64,000 nt of DNA from Larus michahellis (lineage: Eukaryota; Chordata; Aves; Charadriiformes; Laridae), in assembly GCF_964199755.1 (NCBI RefSeq), contig NC_133906.1, positions 2,914,001-2,978,000 on the forward strand, written 5' to 3'. Positions within the stretch are counted from its first letter, which is position 1. Every line of letters starts with the position of its first letter. Made by a program: the position numbers and the translations under genes. The notes under the pieces were generated by a model. That model made no database searches. It was not told where the DNA came from and saw only the letters and a list, made by a program, of their open reading frames with translations. Below are positions 41,725 through 54,830 of the stretch, one piece after another.

Positions 41725-42882
41725 AAAACGGCATGGGTCTGCCTTCGTCTCCTCTGCCCGGCATCAGAACAAATGCTGGTGGCAAATACTAGCTTGTACC
41801 TCATAATGCAGTGCTTGTAGGGACAAATACGGTGTGTTACCATCTCCAGTTCCCAGCTGTGACCGACAATTTGGGTTATAAAAGTGCTTTTCAGCTGAGC
41901 CCAGCTGATGCCCCAAAGCTGCTCTGTACGGCACGTGCAGCAGCGATGGCCGAGGGAAACGCGACTGACTGACACAGCGCCTTGGCAGAACTTTTCCGTC
42001 AGCGCTTTACTGGATTTTCTTCCCCTTTCCCCCAGCATTGCTCTTTCTTTTGCTCTGGGGACTGAGTCTGTCAGATGCTGTTGAGCCACGGCAGGTACAG
42101 AAGGATCACGGTACCCATCCTGCCGCCGCAGGGATGGGGAAGAGCAGGCGGCACGGGGCCAGCAGCGAGTCCCTGGGCACTGGAGGTTTCGGAGCTGAGG
42201 ATAACAATAAACCAGTAAAGGACCACAGCTCCAGATGTTCGTTACACCCCGGTGTGTCCCATCCTAGGCTATAGCATGCAGCTGTTCGAAGCATTACAGC
42301 TCCACACTACTGCAAGTCCCTCGAGCGGACGCCCTGTGCCAGCAGACGCTCCTTTGTGTCCTGATTTAACCCAGCCTGCTAATTTATGGGAGCGAAATCT
42401 CTCAGATGTGAGCCCTCCTTTATTCTGTAACTGAGCGTTTACCCGCCAGGGGTTAAACAGGCTTCTGGAGCCTGTTGCATTGCTTTGAACACAGACTGCG
42501 TTGGGTTCAAGGGAGGCTGTGTCTAGATGAGAGGAGCTCTGCTGAAGGCTGGCTGTGCTTTTGTTTTGTGGTAACTTGTATCCCTAATCTGGCTTGAAAC
42601 AAAGCGCCTCGCTCCCTTCAGCCCCCTGCACTGCACTGGCGGGAGAAACGGAGGATGTATTTAGCTTCCACCAAGCTAAGATGACCAACAGGCCAAGCAG
42701 GGATCAAAGAACAACGTGATGATGTTTCCTGGCATCGTCGCCGGCCTGGGAGAGAGGGAAGACCACCACAGACGGGCCAGGCTGCTGCAGCACTGACGCC
42801 AAGCACGGCATTGCTGGGCTCAGCCCGTTTCAGACCCTTTTCTCTTCCCCTCGGAGGGATGCAGTGGATGCAGAGAGCACAC
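41725..42882. other. Noncoding spacer
   Basis: No coding exon, RNA gene or named repeat is recognised. Composition is mixed and there is no codon-biased open frame. Confidence 0.5.
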
Positions 42883-43085
42883 TGTCATGGTTTGAGAAAC
42901 CCACAACGATTTGTTCTCGTTTAGACAATTATTCTCTCACCCAATGACCCCTCCCCACCCAGGAAAGGGAACTGGGAAAAAACAAGGAAACACAGGGGTT
43001 GAAATATAAACAGATTTAATAGGATAAGGCTAGACAATTCACATCAATAACACTAAAGAACCAGTACAAGGACTATGCCCAGCCC
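42883..43085. mobile_element. LTR-retrotransposon-like fragment (avian ERV type)
   Basis: It starts TGTCATGGTTTGAGAAACCC and continues with CACCCAATGACCCCTCC, an AGGAAACACAGGGGTTGAAA stretch and a TTAATAGGATAAGGCTAGAC stretch. This text recalls a common fossil endogenous-retrovirus LTR or flank in bird genomes. No viral coding sequence is present. The family, orientation and right boundary are uncertain. Confidence 0.4.
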
Positions 43086-43229
43086 ATCCCACCAGCAGGA
43101 GCCGTGCACTCCCCGCAGGGACAGCCAAGGTGGGACCCTGCGAGCGCTGCGGCTGCGGGAGGAAGGGAAGGGCTCAGGGCTCCGGCACCGGAGCGAGGAG
43201 TGCTCAGGATGGCAGCCAGCAAGGAGGGG

Positions 43230-43230
43230 G

Positions 43231-43266
<36 letters not shown>

Positions 43267-43273
43267 GAGAGAA
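43230..43273. repeat. (GA)n microsatellite
   Basis: About 44 bp of nearly uninterrupted GA dinucleotides, with one GGGA interruption. Open frames of R/E or S/L repeats over it are artefacts. Confidence 0.95.
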
Positions 43274-46200
43274 CATGAGAGCTCCTCAGCAAACTTTCCA
43301 ATTTCTACCGAATGTGCCGTTCCTGGTATGAAATAACCCTGTTGGCAGCTTGGGTCAAGTGCCCGGGTCTCGCTGCTCCTCGTCCCCGCACCTGGGGAGC
43401 TCGGAAACACTGAGACCTTGAAACCTGCACCCCAGAGCTGGCTAGAAAGTAAATATTTTCACAAATTCCGACACTAGAGTCTTCTAGCAGTGCAGTTTTC
43501 CCAAGCATTTGAAGAGGAATTAGTCCTGTGTTGCACAAATGAGGACACACACTCACCAGGAAGCCGTGGCAAAAGAGGGCTTTACTTGACACCCGGGGCA
43601 GAGCTGTTGTGTTTCGCCTGGTGGGACACCTTTTATCCAAAGTTCACAAATAACGTGCAAACATTCCTTTGAGATAAAACCAATGCTCCAAATCAAATTA
43701 CTGGCGGGGAAAGCTGCCCAGGAGCGCAGGGAAATCTATGCTGTGAAGCGAGAGGCTGGCCCTGGCACCAAGAGTCTCTGGGGTCTGGTATTTGGCGTTC
43801 GGAAAGCTTTTGAAGTATCTCCCTGGTCCTGCTGAAAATGCCTTATTATAAGAGGCAAGGCATACTAATTTGGGCCCCGTGCTGCGCTAATGAGTTATAC
43901 AGCTTCCAAAACGGAGCTGTCGCTTAGGCAGCCTGCTCCGGGTCTCAGCAGAGCTCACCAACCATCCCCGTCCATGGGCGCCTGCCCTCAGCCACGGGCA
44001 GCGAGACCTCCAGTACCAAAATCACAAAGTGCCCTGTCCTCCACCCTAGCAGCTTTTCACCAGCCCTGGACCTCCTGCGCTGGAGCGTAGCCAGGAGACT
44101 GTCGTCCTTCGTCACTGCCTGGGAAAGCACCCGACGGTTTCCACCGCTCAGCACCAGCCCCTCTCCCCACAGGCAGCCGTGGGCATCCTGGGCAGAAGCA
44201 GCCCAGCGCGTCCTGGGACGGGGCAGGGGCTGGCTGCGCTGGGGAGGAGCACCCCATGCATCATGACCTGCATGAGCATCCCCACGTCCGGGAAGAATAG
44301 CCGCCCACCTTGACTGAGAAGCATTTGAAGAAGACAGAGGTGGAGCAGATGATTGCCTGAGGCAAGAGACAGCTTGGCATCCGGGAGCTCTGAGAGCCTA
44401 AGCTGCGGGAGAAGCATGGAGGAGGGATCCCAGCCTTTCCCCAAAGGCATTGGCATGTCTCACTGGGGCACAAAGCCCCGATGAAAAACTTCCTGTGACT
44501 GGATCGCAAGTGAGAGATGTTATAGCTATACCACTGTGCCTGGCCACCGATATACAGAGCAACAGGCCGGTGTCAAGGTGTCTGACGGAGGCTGGGGAAG
44601 GTGGAGCGAGGGACTTGGCAGGACTACACACCTCCAGTCTGCTTGTTTCAGGGCAGGCTTTTTGCTGTTGGCAGTCCACAGCCATTTCTGAGCTGGCTCT
44701 TCCTACCTTGTGTGCCTAAAGCGTGGTGTCCAGGGTAAGCAGAGAGCCAGCTCACCTGCGCTCCGGTTCCCAGTAGCTGGCGCTTGATTTCATTTTTTCC
44801 AGCTTCACAGATCCTGTGTTTCCTGCGCTGGCTCTCCACGGCCCTGCCCGTGCATCTCAGCATTGAGGTCAGTGTGGATGCTTACAGCAAAGTTGATCCT
44901 GCTGAACTCTCCAGCTTCGGTCTGGGAAGAAAAGTACCTTTACTGTTTGGGCACGGCGCTTTGAACCAGAGGTCCTTCCGCCACAGCAGCTCACGACACA
45001 GGTTTCCCCGCGTCCTTCCATGCTGGGAAGGAAAATTAGCCATCAGCATCCAAGGAGAGACGCAAGTCAGATTCCTCAGCCTAGAAGAAATCGCTTTCTT
45101 AGCCAGAGAATTGAACTAGAGAGAGAAATATTAACTGAATGAAGCATTTCCACTCTTCCAAAGCAAGAATAGGGAGTTTTCTATTAGAAAACGATACATT
45201 TTCTCTTACCTCCTGGCTTGTTAAACTGGGGTGGTTCTGGGCCTCCCATCCATCTGAACAAGAGCCACATGGTTCACCCAGAGGGGACTCCAGAGGGGAC
45301 CCTGCCATTTCCACTTCCCAGCCACATCACAAGATGGCATCACAGACCTAAAAGCCGAGCCGGCTCTGCTAAGGCTTGGAGATCTTCCCCAGGCCCTGGG
45401 GCGTCCAACCCCAGAAGAAGCTGTGGACTTAACCCTGCCTGCTGAGCTCCTCCGCCAGGTCTCAGCCCCCGACACTTGCTTTTAATCACGGCCCTTTAAT
45501 GTCAAGGCTGTGCTCGAAGCGCGCAGCGCGCGGAATGAAAAGCTGCCGCCGCCGTTACTCCTGTAACCTGTGAGCCATCTAATTGCACCGATTTAAGCTA
45601 GTTATAGTTTTGACAGTTAATGGCATGCAGAGCGCTTTAATCTTGACCTGCAACACCTCCGGCTCTTCCAGGGCCGCCTCTGCCCCCGAGGAGACGCTGC
45701 TAATCAGACCGAGCGCTGAAGTAGTTTAAGATGTGGCTGAAGGGAGCCAAGGGCAAATCATGAGCGAAACGCACCCGGCTCCTTTTGTGGCAAAGCACTG
45801 TCAAATTTGGAACTGCCTGAGAATGATTTGGGAGAGCGATGGTAAGTCTTTCAATATTTATGGTTCTAAAATCATGCTAAAAAGAGAAAAATCGCTCTTC
45901 TTAGATATGTGGGGTTTTTTTTAAAAAAATGTTTATTTCGATTTAGGGGCATAAATCCCCAGCGCAGTGTGTTATCCCCCTGCTACCTCGCGGGGATGCA
46001 GCCTGCCCACCCACGGCATGACCCACAGCCAACGGCCACGGCTCAGCTTGGCCCCACTGCTGAGGAAGCGCCAGCCCCACACACTGCCCCATCACCCCAG
46101 GCATGAGCACCAGCAACGGCCTTGGCTCACAGGGGACTGTGCTCCCCTTCAGCCCTTGTTGCCACCATCAAAGCAGGCAACAATTTGCCCAGGTCAGGCT

Positions 46201-46888
46201 ACCAAGCCATGCTCCCTGGCTGGGCAGTTTCTGTTTGCTGAGGGTTATATGCAGCTTGGATCAGCCCCAAGGGACCACCGGCCCCTAATGGCCCTGACCA
46301 GCCTCACCTGACACCCCTACGCCCACAGCTCAGCAGCCCCATTTAAGCTCAGCACCAGAACTTCACTCCTGTCATGAGTGATGCTGCAGGAGGGCTTGGC
46401 TCCAACCTGCCTCTGGATGGACCCCTTGGCTCCTGGGAGGACCCTCAGATGTATGTTGTAGCTGTCTCTGTGGACCTATTTTCCAGATGAATGTTGGACT
46501 CATGTTGTGGTCATGCCTCTGACCTTGTCCTTGGCTCCTCTCTCCTTGCACCTGGGTGGGTTCTGGACCTGGGTCACCACAAGCTGTGCCTGGCACTGCT
46601 GGTGGACCCTGTAACCAGCACCTGGTTGTGCTCAGGCCTGGTGGGACTCTGCCTGCTGATGAGGATGAGATCTCTGCTGGGGTCATCTTAGCTCCCCTGC
46701 CCTTAGGGAGCAGCTGGTCCTTCCTGCTCCCTGCTGGGCCCATCATCACAAGAGAGTGAGTATAAAGCCGGTTAATCTCTATGGTAGCCCTGCTCCTTTG
46801 GGGACCTTACTGGGCCCCAGTGGGAGAGAGCAGTCCTGCTGTGATATTCAGTGGCCGCATCAGGAGATGAAGAGGTGGGTCTGGGTTA
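43274..46888. other. Noncoding spacer, one GC-rich unclassified block
   Basis: No gene is recognised. A block near 45540-45625, containing TCTAATTGCACCGATTTAAG, reads like a conserved noncoding element. The GC-rich stretch at 45985-46740 resembles degraded repeat DNA, but I could not place its family. Confidence 0.4.
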
Positions 46889-47085
46889 ATGAGGGTGGTG
46901 AGGCCCTGGCCCAGGTTGCCCAGAGAAGCTGTGGCTGCCCCTTCCACGGAGGTGTCCAAGGCCAGATTGGACGGGGCTTGGAGCAACCTGGTCTGGTGGG
47001 AGGCGTCCCTGCCCAGGGCAGGGGGATAGTACTGGATGAGTTTGAAGTTCCCTTCCAACCCAAACCATCCTGTGATTCTGTAATG
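46889..47085 (+). mobile_element. CR1 LINE fragment, short 3' end
   Basis: It contains CCCAGAGAAGCTGTGGCTGC, TTGGAGCAACCTGGTCTGGT and the AACCATCCTGTGATTCTG tail. It is closely similar to the copy at 41.5 kb but more severely 5'-truncated. Confidence 0.92.
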
Positions 47086-49989
47086 CGAGGCGTGCTGTTC
47101 CTGCATGTGAGTGGGTGCTCTAGGCTTCAGCCACCAGTTGCTCCCTGCAAGAAGCAGCCATGGTCTAACTGCATCTCCTTGCCCAGCCAAGGGCCCTGCA
47201 GCCTCCCACCAGGGCATAGCGTTTGCCTGTCTGGATAGATCGGTGGCCATGCTGTCTCCTGGCGTGACAGCTCCCCCGGGGATGGCAGCGGGGCAAGATC
47301 TGTTGCTGAGCCGTCTCTGAGGCTGTAGCTGGATGCATCCCTCTGGGCAGCACAGGGAAATGCTGGTCAGGCTGTTCACTGCGGAGCTAGAGAGCAGCCT
47401 CCCTTAGCCCAGAGGAAAGAATAATCAAAAAAGGTTATATAAACCCAAACCAGCTTGCTGGAGGGGTGGCTGGACTGGCACCAAGTGCGGTGCCACTCAG
47501 CATCTGGTTGGGCAGGAGCATCCCTGCCTGCAGCTCCTCTCCCCGGCTCGCTCCAGCCCTGCCTGGGCTTCATCTTGCTGCCAGAGCCTGGCTCTTTTTG
47601 TTGCTCAAAATGTGCTCGGGCAGCCTGTGCGGGTCCCCTCTGTTCTCGGCTGAAACTGCTGCAGAGCAATTTCTTTTTCCCTTTTTTCTCTGGCAGAGCC
47701 CTGGAGCTCTGCTCCCTTCCCCTGTCCTCTACTGAGCTCCTCCCTGGCCGAGTCCCTGTCCCTGCTGTCCCCTTCCCCTCCCAGCTCCTATTCAACACCT
47801 GTTTTTCTCTTCCCTCCCTCCTCCAGTGCTCCCATCCAGGAGACTGAGTGCAAACTGCAACCTCTGTTACTCAGTGCCCTTCACCTCACAGATCCTAAGC
47901 CACTTTCTCAGTGTGACAAATGTGATCTGCTAATCCCGTGGAGGGGGATCCCGAGGGACACGAGCCACCTCTGGGATCTGTGGCAGATCTCGTGGCACGG
48001 AGCCGCAGGGTCTTGTCTCGGTTGGGAATGTACCAGTGGTAAAGTAGCCGCCTTGCCCCCGAGTGTGGGCATCACAACTCCCTCCTCTCCCCCAGCCCCT
48101 CCACCGGGGCTGAATCTTAGGAATTTCCGCGTGCGGCAAGGCGAACCAAAGCAGACATCCCTCCTTTTGGTGGTCCACCAGCTCCCTCTTTGGCAAGGAA
48201 AAAGCTCTGTGGGGCAAGTGGCCAGGTACAGGATTAAGTACGTGGAGGTGTGCTCGCATGGCACCAATCCGAGCGTGCAAGTGGGCTGTTCTGGATCTCT
48301 AATTACTCTAAATCATGCTATGATAATAAACCCCAGTTACCGAGCGCTGTTTTGCTGGGGCTGGTTTAATTCTGTGAGGTTTTGTAAAGCCCCAGGGGAT
48401 TTTAGCAGCGCTGGCAGCGGGAGCAGGGAGGTGTCAGCACGGCCCGCGCGTCCTGGGGTCGGGCAGTGGGTACGGAGGAGTGGACACACCAAGAAAAGCA
48501 CCAGCCCAGCATTTTAGAGTAGAGCTAACTAGAAACAGCTTATCCCATCTAAAAAAAAAAAAGGGAAAAAATCATTCTTAATTAGGACAGAAACCCCCAG
48601 CTAGGCTTTTTTAAAGAGAAAGCCTAAAAATATCATTTTTTGCTTTGATTTGAAAACTATTTCTGCTCTTCAGACTGTAAGATAAAATACATTGGGATTG
48701 ATGATGCATTTCACAGCAAAAATATATCCCTTTTCATCTTGAAAATGCTGAAATGGGCTGTTTCAAAATTTTCAACATTCCCCCCCCTTTTTTTTTTTTT
48801 CTGGACCCAAAATTTTTAATTTAGCTGAAATGTTCTTTTTTTGAAAGGAAACTCTTGATTACGTTGTGTGTTTTTTTTTTTTTTTTTTTTTTTCCCAACA
48901 GCTTTAATTAGAATTAACAATTACAGCTGATTCTGAGCTGGGTGATAAACAGCTGGACTGAATCCACTCCGCAGCCCTCTCTGCTCTGGAACTTCCAAAC
49001 AAGCTCCCTCACTAGCAGGAGTTTAGCCCACCGCAACATTTTAGCCTTGTCTAGTCACCGGAATTTATTTTTCTTTCTTTTTTTCCCCCTACTCTTTCTC
49101 CTCTGAGGATTAGTTTTTACCAGTGCAGCATCTCTAACAGTCAGGGAACTTCACAGCGAGTTGAGATCGCATTGATTTCTCGAGGAAGAAGCCGCATACT
49201 AATCTTTCTTATTTTTCTCCCCTGAGAAAGGCAGGTAACAGCTTCAGGAAGGCAGATGGGTTTGTAGATATTATGTTTAGCCGCCGGATGACAGGAGAGC
49301 CTGAGGTCTGCGGGACCATCATGGGGTGGGGGGAGTGGAAAAGGAGGCCTCGGCCGCTCTGTTGCGATGTCCGGAGACGAAGCTGGCCGTTGCTGGTAAA
49401 GCACGTGGGATTAAAGCAGAATGGGTTAAGCCTGAGACAAGCACTAGGTGAGGATCAGGGGATGGATCAGGCCATCGTCCAGCCAAGAAACAGGCCAGGA
49501 AAGGGCGTCCTGCCCAAACCAGGCCCCCGTCAGGCAGCAGGGACCCCTTGCTTGGTGTGCCCAGGGTGATGCTGCTTGTAGGCAGCAGCTCGGGACCCCC
49601 AGGGCAAGGGCTTGTTCTGGGCAGCTCTGAATCTGGTGGCGCAAGCTGCCGCGTCCGCAGCCTCGATGCCCCTGCAACAAACCCATCCGTTAGCCAGAGG
49701 GTTCCCAGGCTGGTGACCACCCCGGCGCCCAGCAGAAAGGTGCTGCAGAGAATCCCAATGGCTTTCTGGGGCCAGAGCCCAGGTCAGAGCCTTCTCAGAT
49801 GGCATCCCGAAGGTGTGCAGGGCGGCCTACCCCATGGTGTGGGGCTGGCGGCTCAGCTCCTGTCCTGCCAGTGATTCCCTCTGTGTCCAGGATGATTTTC
49901 ATGCCCTCCAGCTCTGTGGGGGCAAGGGATGGAAGGCCGCGGCAGTGCGAATGGAGAGGAAGGGCATGGTGGTGGAGGGGAAGGGAAGT
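47086..49989. other. Noncoding spacer with poly(T) tracts
   Basis: No gene is recognised. There is a C run followed by a T run at 48781-48800, and a long T run at about 48870-48893. The open frames here have no convincing similarity. Confidence 0.5.
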
Positions 49990-50447
49990 CCAGTTCTGGG
50001 CTCCCCTGTTCTAGAAGGACAGGGAACTGCTGGAGAGGGGACAGCAAAGGGCTACCAAGATGCTGAGGGGACTGGAACACCTCTCTGATGAAGAAAGACT
50101 GAGGGATTTGGGTCTCTTCAGTCTGGAAAAAAGACGGCTGAGGGGGAACCTTATCAACACTTATCAATACTTCAAGGGGGGGTGTCAGGAGGATGGGGCC
50201 AGGCTCTTTTCAGTGGTGCACAGTGACAGGACAAGGGGTAACGGGCACAAACTTGACCATAAGAAGTTCCATCTCAACATGAGGAGGAACTTCTTTGCTG
50301 TGAGGGTGGCAGAGCCCTGGCACAGGCTACCCAGAGAGGTGGGGGAGTCTCTGTCTCTGGAGACATTCCAAACCCACCTGGAGGCGTTCCTGTGCCACCT
50401 GCTCTGGGTGACCCTGCTCTGGCAGGGGGTTGGACTTCAACCTCTCC
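49990..50447 (+). mobile_element. CR1 LINE fragment, distinct subfamily, 3' truncated
   Basis: It runs from CAGTTCTGGGCTCCCCTGTT through AAGGACAGGGAACTGCTGGA, CATGAGGAGGAACTTCTTTG and CACAGGCTACCCAGAGAGGT to CAGGGGGTTGGACT. The usual terminal CCATTCTGTGATTCTGTG repeat is missing. It diverges from the other copies in the window, suggesting a different CR1 subfamily. Confidence 0.9.
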
Positions 50448-53400
50448 CACCTCGCTCCTCCTACTCCCCCGCCAAAGAGTTATTACCATCTTGGACCATC
50501 TTGAGATGGTATTAAGCGAGAGGGAGGTTTCTCTATAGAAGTCTCCCTGTGATTAATGGATTAAGAGATTTTGTGAAAATTAAATCCTTTCTTCATACTT
50601 CACACTTTCAGTTCTTCAGCTGTTGCTTTTTCCCCTTCTACTTCTGTATCGAAATCCCTGTGGCCTTGCCTTTTGCCGACGTTTTCTCCCCACTGTGACC
50701 TTGGAGATGCAACTGGCAGCACCCGCTGCTCTTTGCCACCCAATTTCCCCAAAATCTTCACCCTGCCGCTCCTGGGCCAGAGGCTGCTGAGAGGAGGCTG
50801 CTGCGAGCCCGGCTTGTTTGTATATAAACCCAACCCAGGAGAGGGGCTGTAAATGCCTCTTTATTTCCATATTTATCATTGCAGCTCAGATGGATGAGGA
50901 ATCCAATGGAAAGTTTAGGCAAACCAGAGAGGAAATGAAAAAGTGTCGGTAAGCGGCAGCTGAGCCGAAAGACTGGCAGCCCCGAGGGTTTCCAGCAGCA
51001 AAAAGGCTTTCAATTACTGCGCCACGCGGCTGCTCGATAACATCTTCATTTCCCCAGCTGCGCTGCCGGGATGGATGGGGTGGTGGGTCCTCACTGCGGA
51101 GCACCCCGTGCCCTGTCATCTTGTGACCCCTGCTGCAGATGTGCCCAGCTGTTTTCTCAAAGGCTGCAGCTTGGTCATTACAGGGATACGGATCTGAGAT
51201 CCTTAAAAAAAAAAAAAGCACATTTGATCTTGTTGGTGTTTTACAGGGCTGTTTTCTTACAGGTACCGTGAGCAGCAGCAGAATGCGGGTGCTGACGAGC
51301 AATAAATATCTCCAGGTAATGAGCATCGGGCTCACTCACTCGTGCCGTGGTGGGAAGGAGTTGCAAAGGCCTTGCTGGACAACTTCAGAGCATCCCACGC
51401 AGGGCATTGGTGATGGATGGTGATTTAAAGCCCATTTTTGCAGGGAATAACAGCTCATAACCATCCCCTCTCCTTTAAGCGTGCGACACTGCTGAGATTT
51501 ATGGTCTCCTTGTTTCCACCTTATGGGAAGTCTTTTATTAATTGTCCCTGTGCTTGCTCCCAAACCTGTGTGTGCTGTGGTGGGGGGATGCTGCAAATGC
51601 AGTGGAGTCAAATGCAGTCAGCAGCCGGAGTGGCAGGGATGGGAGCTTCCCAGGAGCTTTCCAAGGATCCCAAACCATCAGCCCTGGGATGGGCTGTCTG
51701 CCCGCGGGCCAAGGGAGCCTGGCTCATCCCGGGCCGCTCTGCCAGGGCATAACCGGGACTGCAAATCTGTGCCTAGGGCCCCGTGTCCCTGGGGAGGAGG
51801 CTAGGGATGGAGCTGCCCCGTCCCCCTTCCGGCACCCCACACTGATAACTTTATTCTTACCTAAATCCTTCCTTGGGCACCTGGAAAGGCTCCTGCTCAG
51901 GTCAGTAGAGGTGACTGCTTCTAGAAAGGTTCCCGGGGGACCCTGTAGCCTGCACAATCCCATCCCAGTCACAGCCAAGCTGGTGGCACTAAAAACTCGA
52001 TGTTCCCTTCACAGCAGTTATGCACCCCCAGGTCCCTCTGCTCTTGCTATGGGCTTTATTTTCCTCTCCGCTTCTAAATCATTTGTACATGGCTCCCTAG
52101 GAAAGCAGCTTTGAATTGATCACCGTTGCCACCTTATCTAATTTAATCGAAACCCGATATCAAACGGGAGCGAGGGAAGCCCGGTGGGAAGCCTATGTGT
52201 GGCAAACCACTTGGCTGTGATGAACAGCGTCGTTAATAACCCGTAATGAAATGCTGGAGTCATCTGGCATTGCCGGGCTCTTGAAATAAGGCAGAGCCTG
52301 CCTTCGCTCCTCTGGCTGAAGCCGCTGAGCTCCTACGAGGGCCGAGCTGTCCTGCGGATGGCTTCCAGAGACACAGGAGTCGTCAGGGACTGACACCCAC
52401 TGGGGATGCTGAGCTGCGCTGGTGCCATGTGGGCAGCAGATCACCTGGAAACCCTCGCACTTCAGCCCCCGGCCCTGCTGGCAGAGCCTCCCCGCGCAGG
52501 GATGGCCCCTCAGCTCATCACATCACGTTTACTGCTCCAGAGCCTCCCAGGGATTGACGGCAAAAGCCCTCAGATGAGTAATTTTATTTATTTATTTATT
52601 TTTGAGTGGTGAATGAAGTAGCATTTGGGCTGGTGGTGGTGAGGGGCTGCAAGTGGGACCCGTCTGATCCTCACGGCAATTCAGGGAGGCTGATGCTGAC
52701 GTGGCAGAACTGGTCCCGTAAATTCCCCCAGGTCCCAGAATGCAAAATGGGTGAGGAAAAAGCATTTTTAAAAGCAAGAAGAGTAACCCTGCAGCTGTGA
52801 TGCCACACCGTCTTCAAGCCTGGGGTTCACTTCTGTCCTCTCTGGATGCCTCTGCACTGCAAAAATCATCTGCTCTGAACTCAGACTGGGTCGTGACTCG
52901 CTTCCTGAGTTGTAAAGATGGGTTGCATCATCTCAGCGTGGGAAGCGGCCGCCGCCAGCTCTCTGGCAGTGACGGGGCAGGCTGGGAGGTGATGCAGCAC
53001 GGTGCTGGAGCTGCAGCTTGTTAAACATTTATACCCGCTGGAGCCTGAATTTCATCTAATTTTTTGGAGCTATAGCACAACACAAAAGGCTGAGTGGAAG
53101 GAAGGGAGGAAAGGTCAGAGAGGAAAGACATTTCAGACAACAGTCCCCTTCCTGGTGACTGTCTGGTCGCAACTCCGTCTATTTTGGTGCAAGCGTGCAG
53201 TGCAAAGCCTGGACCCGCTGCCTGGAAACTCGACCTAATGAGTCTCTTGCAGCCTGTGGAGTTTGCTTATTATCCGGGCAAAATATGCCTTTCGTCCCTC
53301 ATCGTCCTCTGCCCCAGGGATGGGAGCAAACCCATGCTCACCTGGGGTGCCCTGGAAAAGGCTCCCCTGGCTGCCAAAGTGGCTTCTCCTCCCCTGGCAT

Positions 53401-54209
53401 CCTCCTGGGGGAAAATGGTAATCAAACCCTCCTGGTAACAGCAACCTGGCACAGGAGCCCCATGAACACGTTGCCACGGCTGAGCTGTTGGAGAAGTGGA
53501 ATGGCCCTGAGGAGGATCCCAAGGAGGGGAGGTGGGCCCAGCCGAGCACGTGGTGGTCCCGGGCACAAGAGAGGGAAAATCTGAATTTCTGATGGCCCAA
53601 GAATCACCTTGGAACCACCTCTGCAGCAATTGCACCATCTCACCTCCAGCTCCTGCCTGGGAAGCAGCAGATATTCCTTGAAATCAAATTGTTAGGGCCA
53701 GTCACAAAGGCAAGGAAGAGTTTTATCAACGTTATTGTGCCAGTGTGGTGTCAAGCTATTGATCTGGGCTTGTGCTGAGCAAGGGCAAGTTTTGGATCAT
53801 CCTGCCTGAGGGGGACAAAGCTCTCCCTGCTCTTTCACTGCTGCTTAGGGGTAGGACTGGTCCACCTCTTCTGGCCCCTTGCCTAGTTCACTGTTAAACT
53901 TGTGAAGCTGTCGACTGAGAAGCTGTCAGTGCTGTTTTGCAGGGAATAACCCATTTCTGCAGCCTCAGCTTTTCTGATGTCCTCTTTTGAACAGCTGAGG
54001 GCTATTGATAAGGGAAGACTGAGGTCCCCACAGCAGGTATTTGGGGATGCCAGTGGCTCTGGGCTTGCAGGCAGCCTGTGGGAGATGGGCAGCAGTGCCC
54101 GGTGGTCTCTGCCGGGGAGTGGGCAGGATCCAGCAGGATGCTCTGCCCAGGGAGATCATGCCCAAATCCCACCCTATGCTCAAAGCTGAGCCGCTTTGAG
54201 CAGAGCTTG
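50448..54209. other. Noncoding spacer
   Basis: No coding exon or RNA gene is recognised. There is an (ATTT)n microsatellite at about 52580-52602 and short A runs near 51206. Open frames lack support. Confidence 0.5.
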
Positions 54210-54830
54210 CCCTTAAAAGAAGATATTTGTACTTAATGCAATTGATTCCTTGTGTTTAAACTCATCTGTTGATGCTGCTGTCCGGGGGCAGAGCGGCCGT
54301 TCGCTGCAGCACACGATGCCGCGGGGATCAGCGGCTCTGCGCTCATTAACGCTCTGGGCCACTAACGATGCCCAGAAGTGGCTGGAAACAAAGACAACTG
54401 AAGTCTGATGGATTAATGCTGCCTCCCACCAATGCAGCCTGCGATCCATCAATTACCTATCTGCTTAGTCCTTTTCTCCATCCTTTTACAATCTAAATAG
54501 CACATTTTATAGTCACTACTAAGTGATGTGATCAACATCAATTACCTACTAAAAGAGAATCAAGTCTTGATTTAAAATTAAGTGCTGCATTTTGCCATGT
54601 TCTTTATATGTAGCCAACAGAATAATTGCAGTGACATAAAAACTAATTACACAACCCCACAATTAGGCCTCCCTCCTAGTGCTGTGATTGTCTTTAAGTA
54701 CATTGATGAAAAATTACTCCCAGCCCTAAATTACTCTCTGCACCCATCTTCTCCGATACCTTTGGAAAAAAAAACAAAAAAAACACCTCCACCCCACCAG
54801 ATCAAACAGAAGAACTTGAAATGCAAAAGA
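54210..54830. other. AT-rich, TAAT-dense block, possible regulatory element
   Basis: This block is much more AT-rich than the GC-rich DNA on either side. It has many homeodomain-type cores (ATTAAT, CAATTA, TAATTA) and an inverted repeat TGATGTGATCAACATCA near 54524. There is no transposon signature or coding potential. Function as an enhancer is inference only. Confidence 0.3.

Noticed and set aside
43053-43410. Ser/Leu or Arg/Glu repeat open frames
   Set aside because: They are translations of the (GA)n microsatellite.
50060-50515. 151-codon plus-strand open frame resembling a protein
   Set aside because: It is a CR1 fragment. The [19 protein letters not shown] text is the familiar translation of that repeat, not a host gene.
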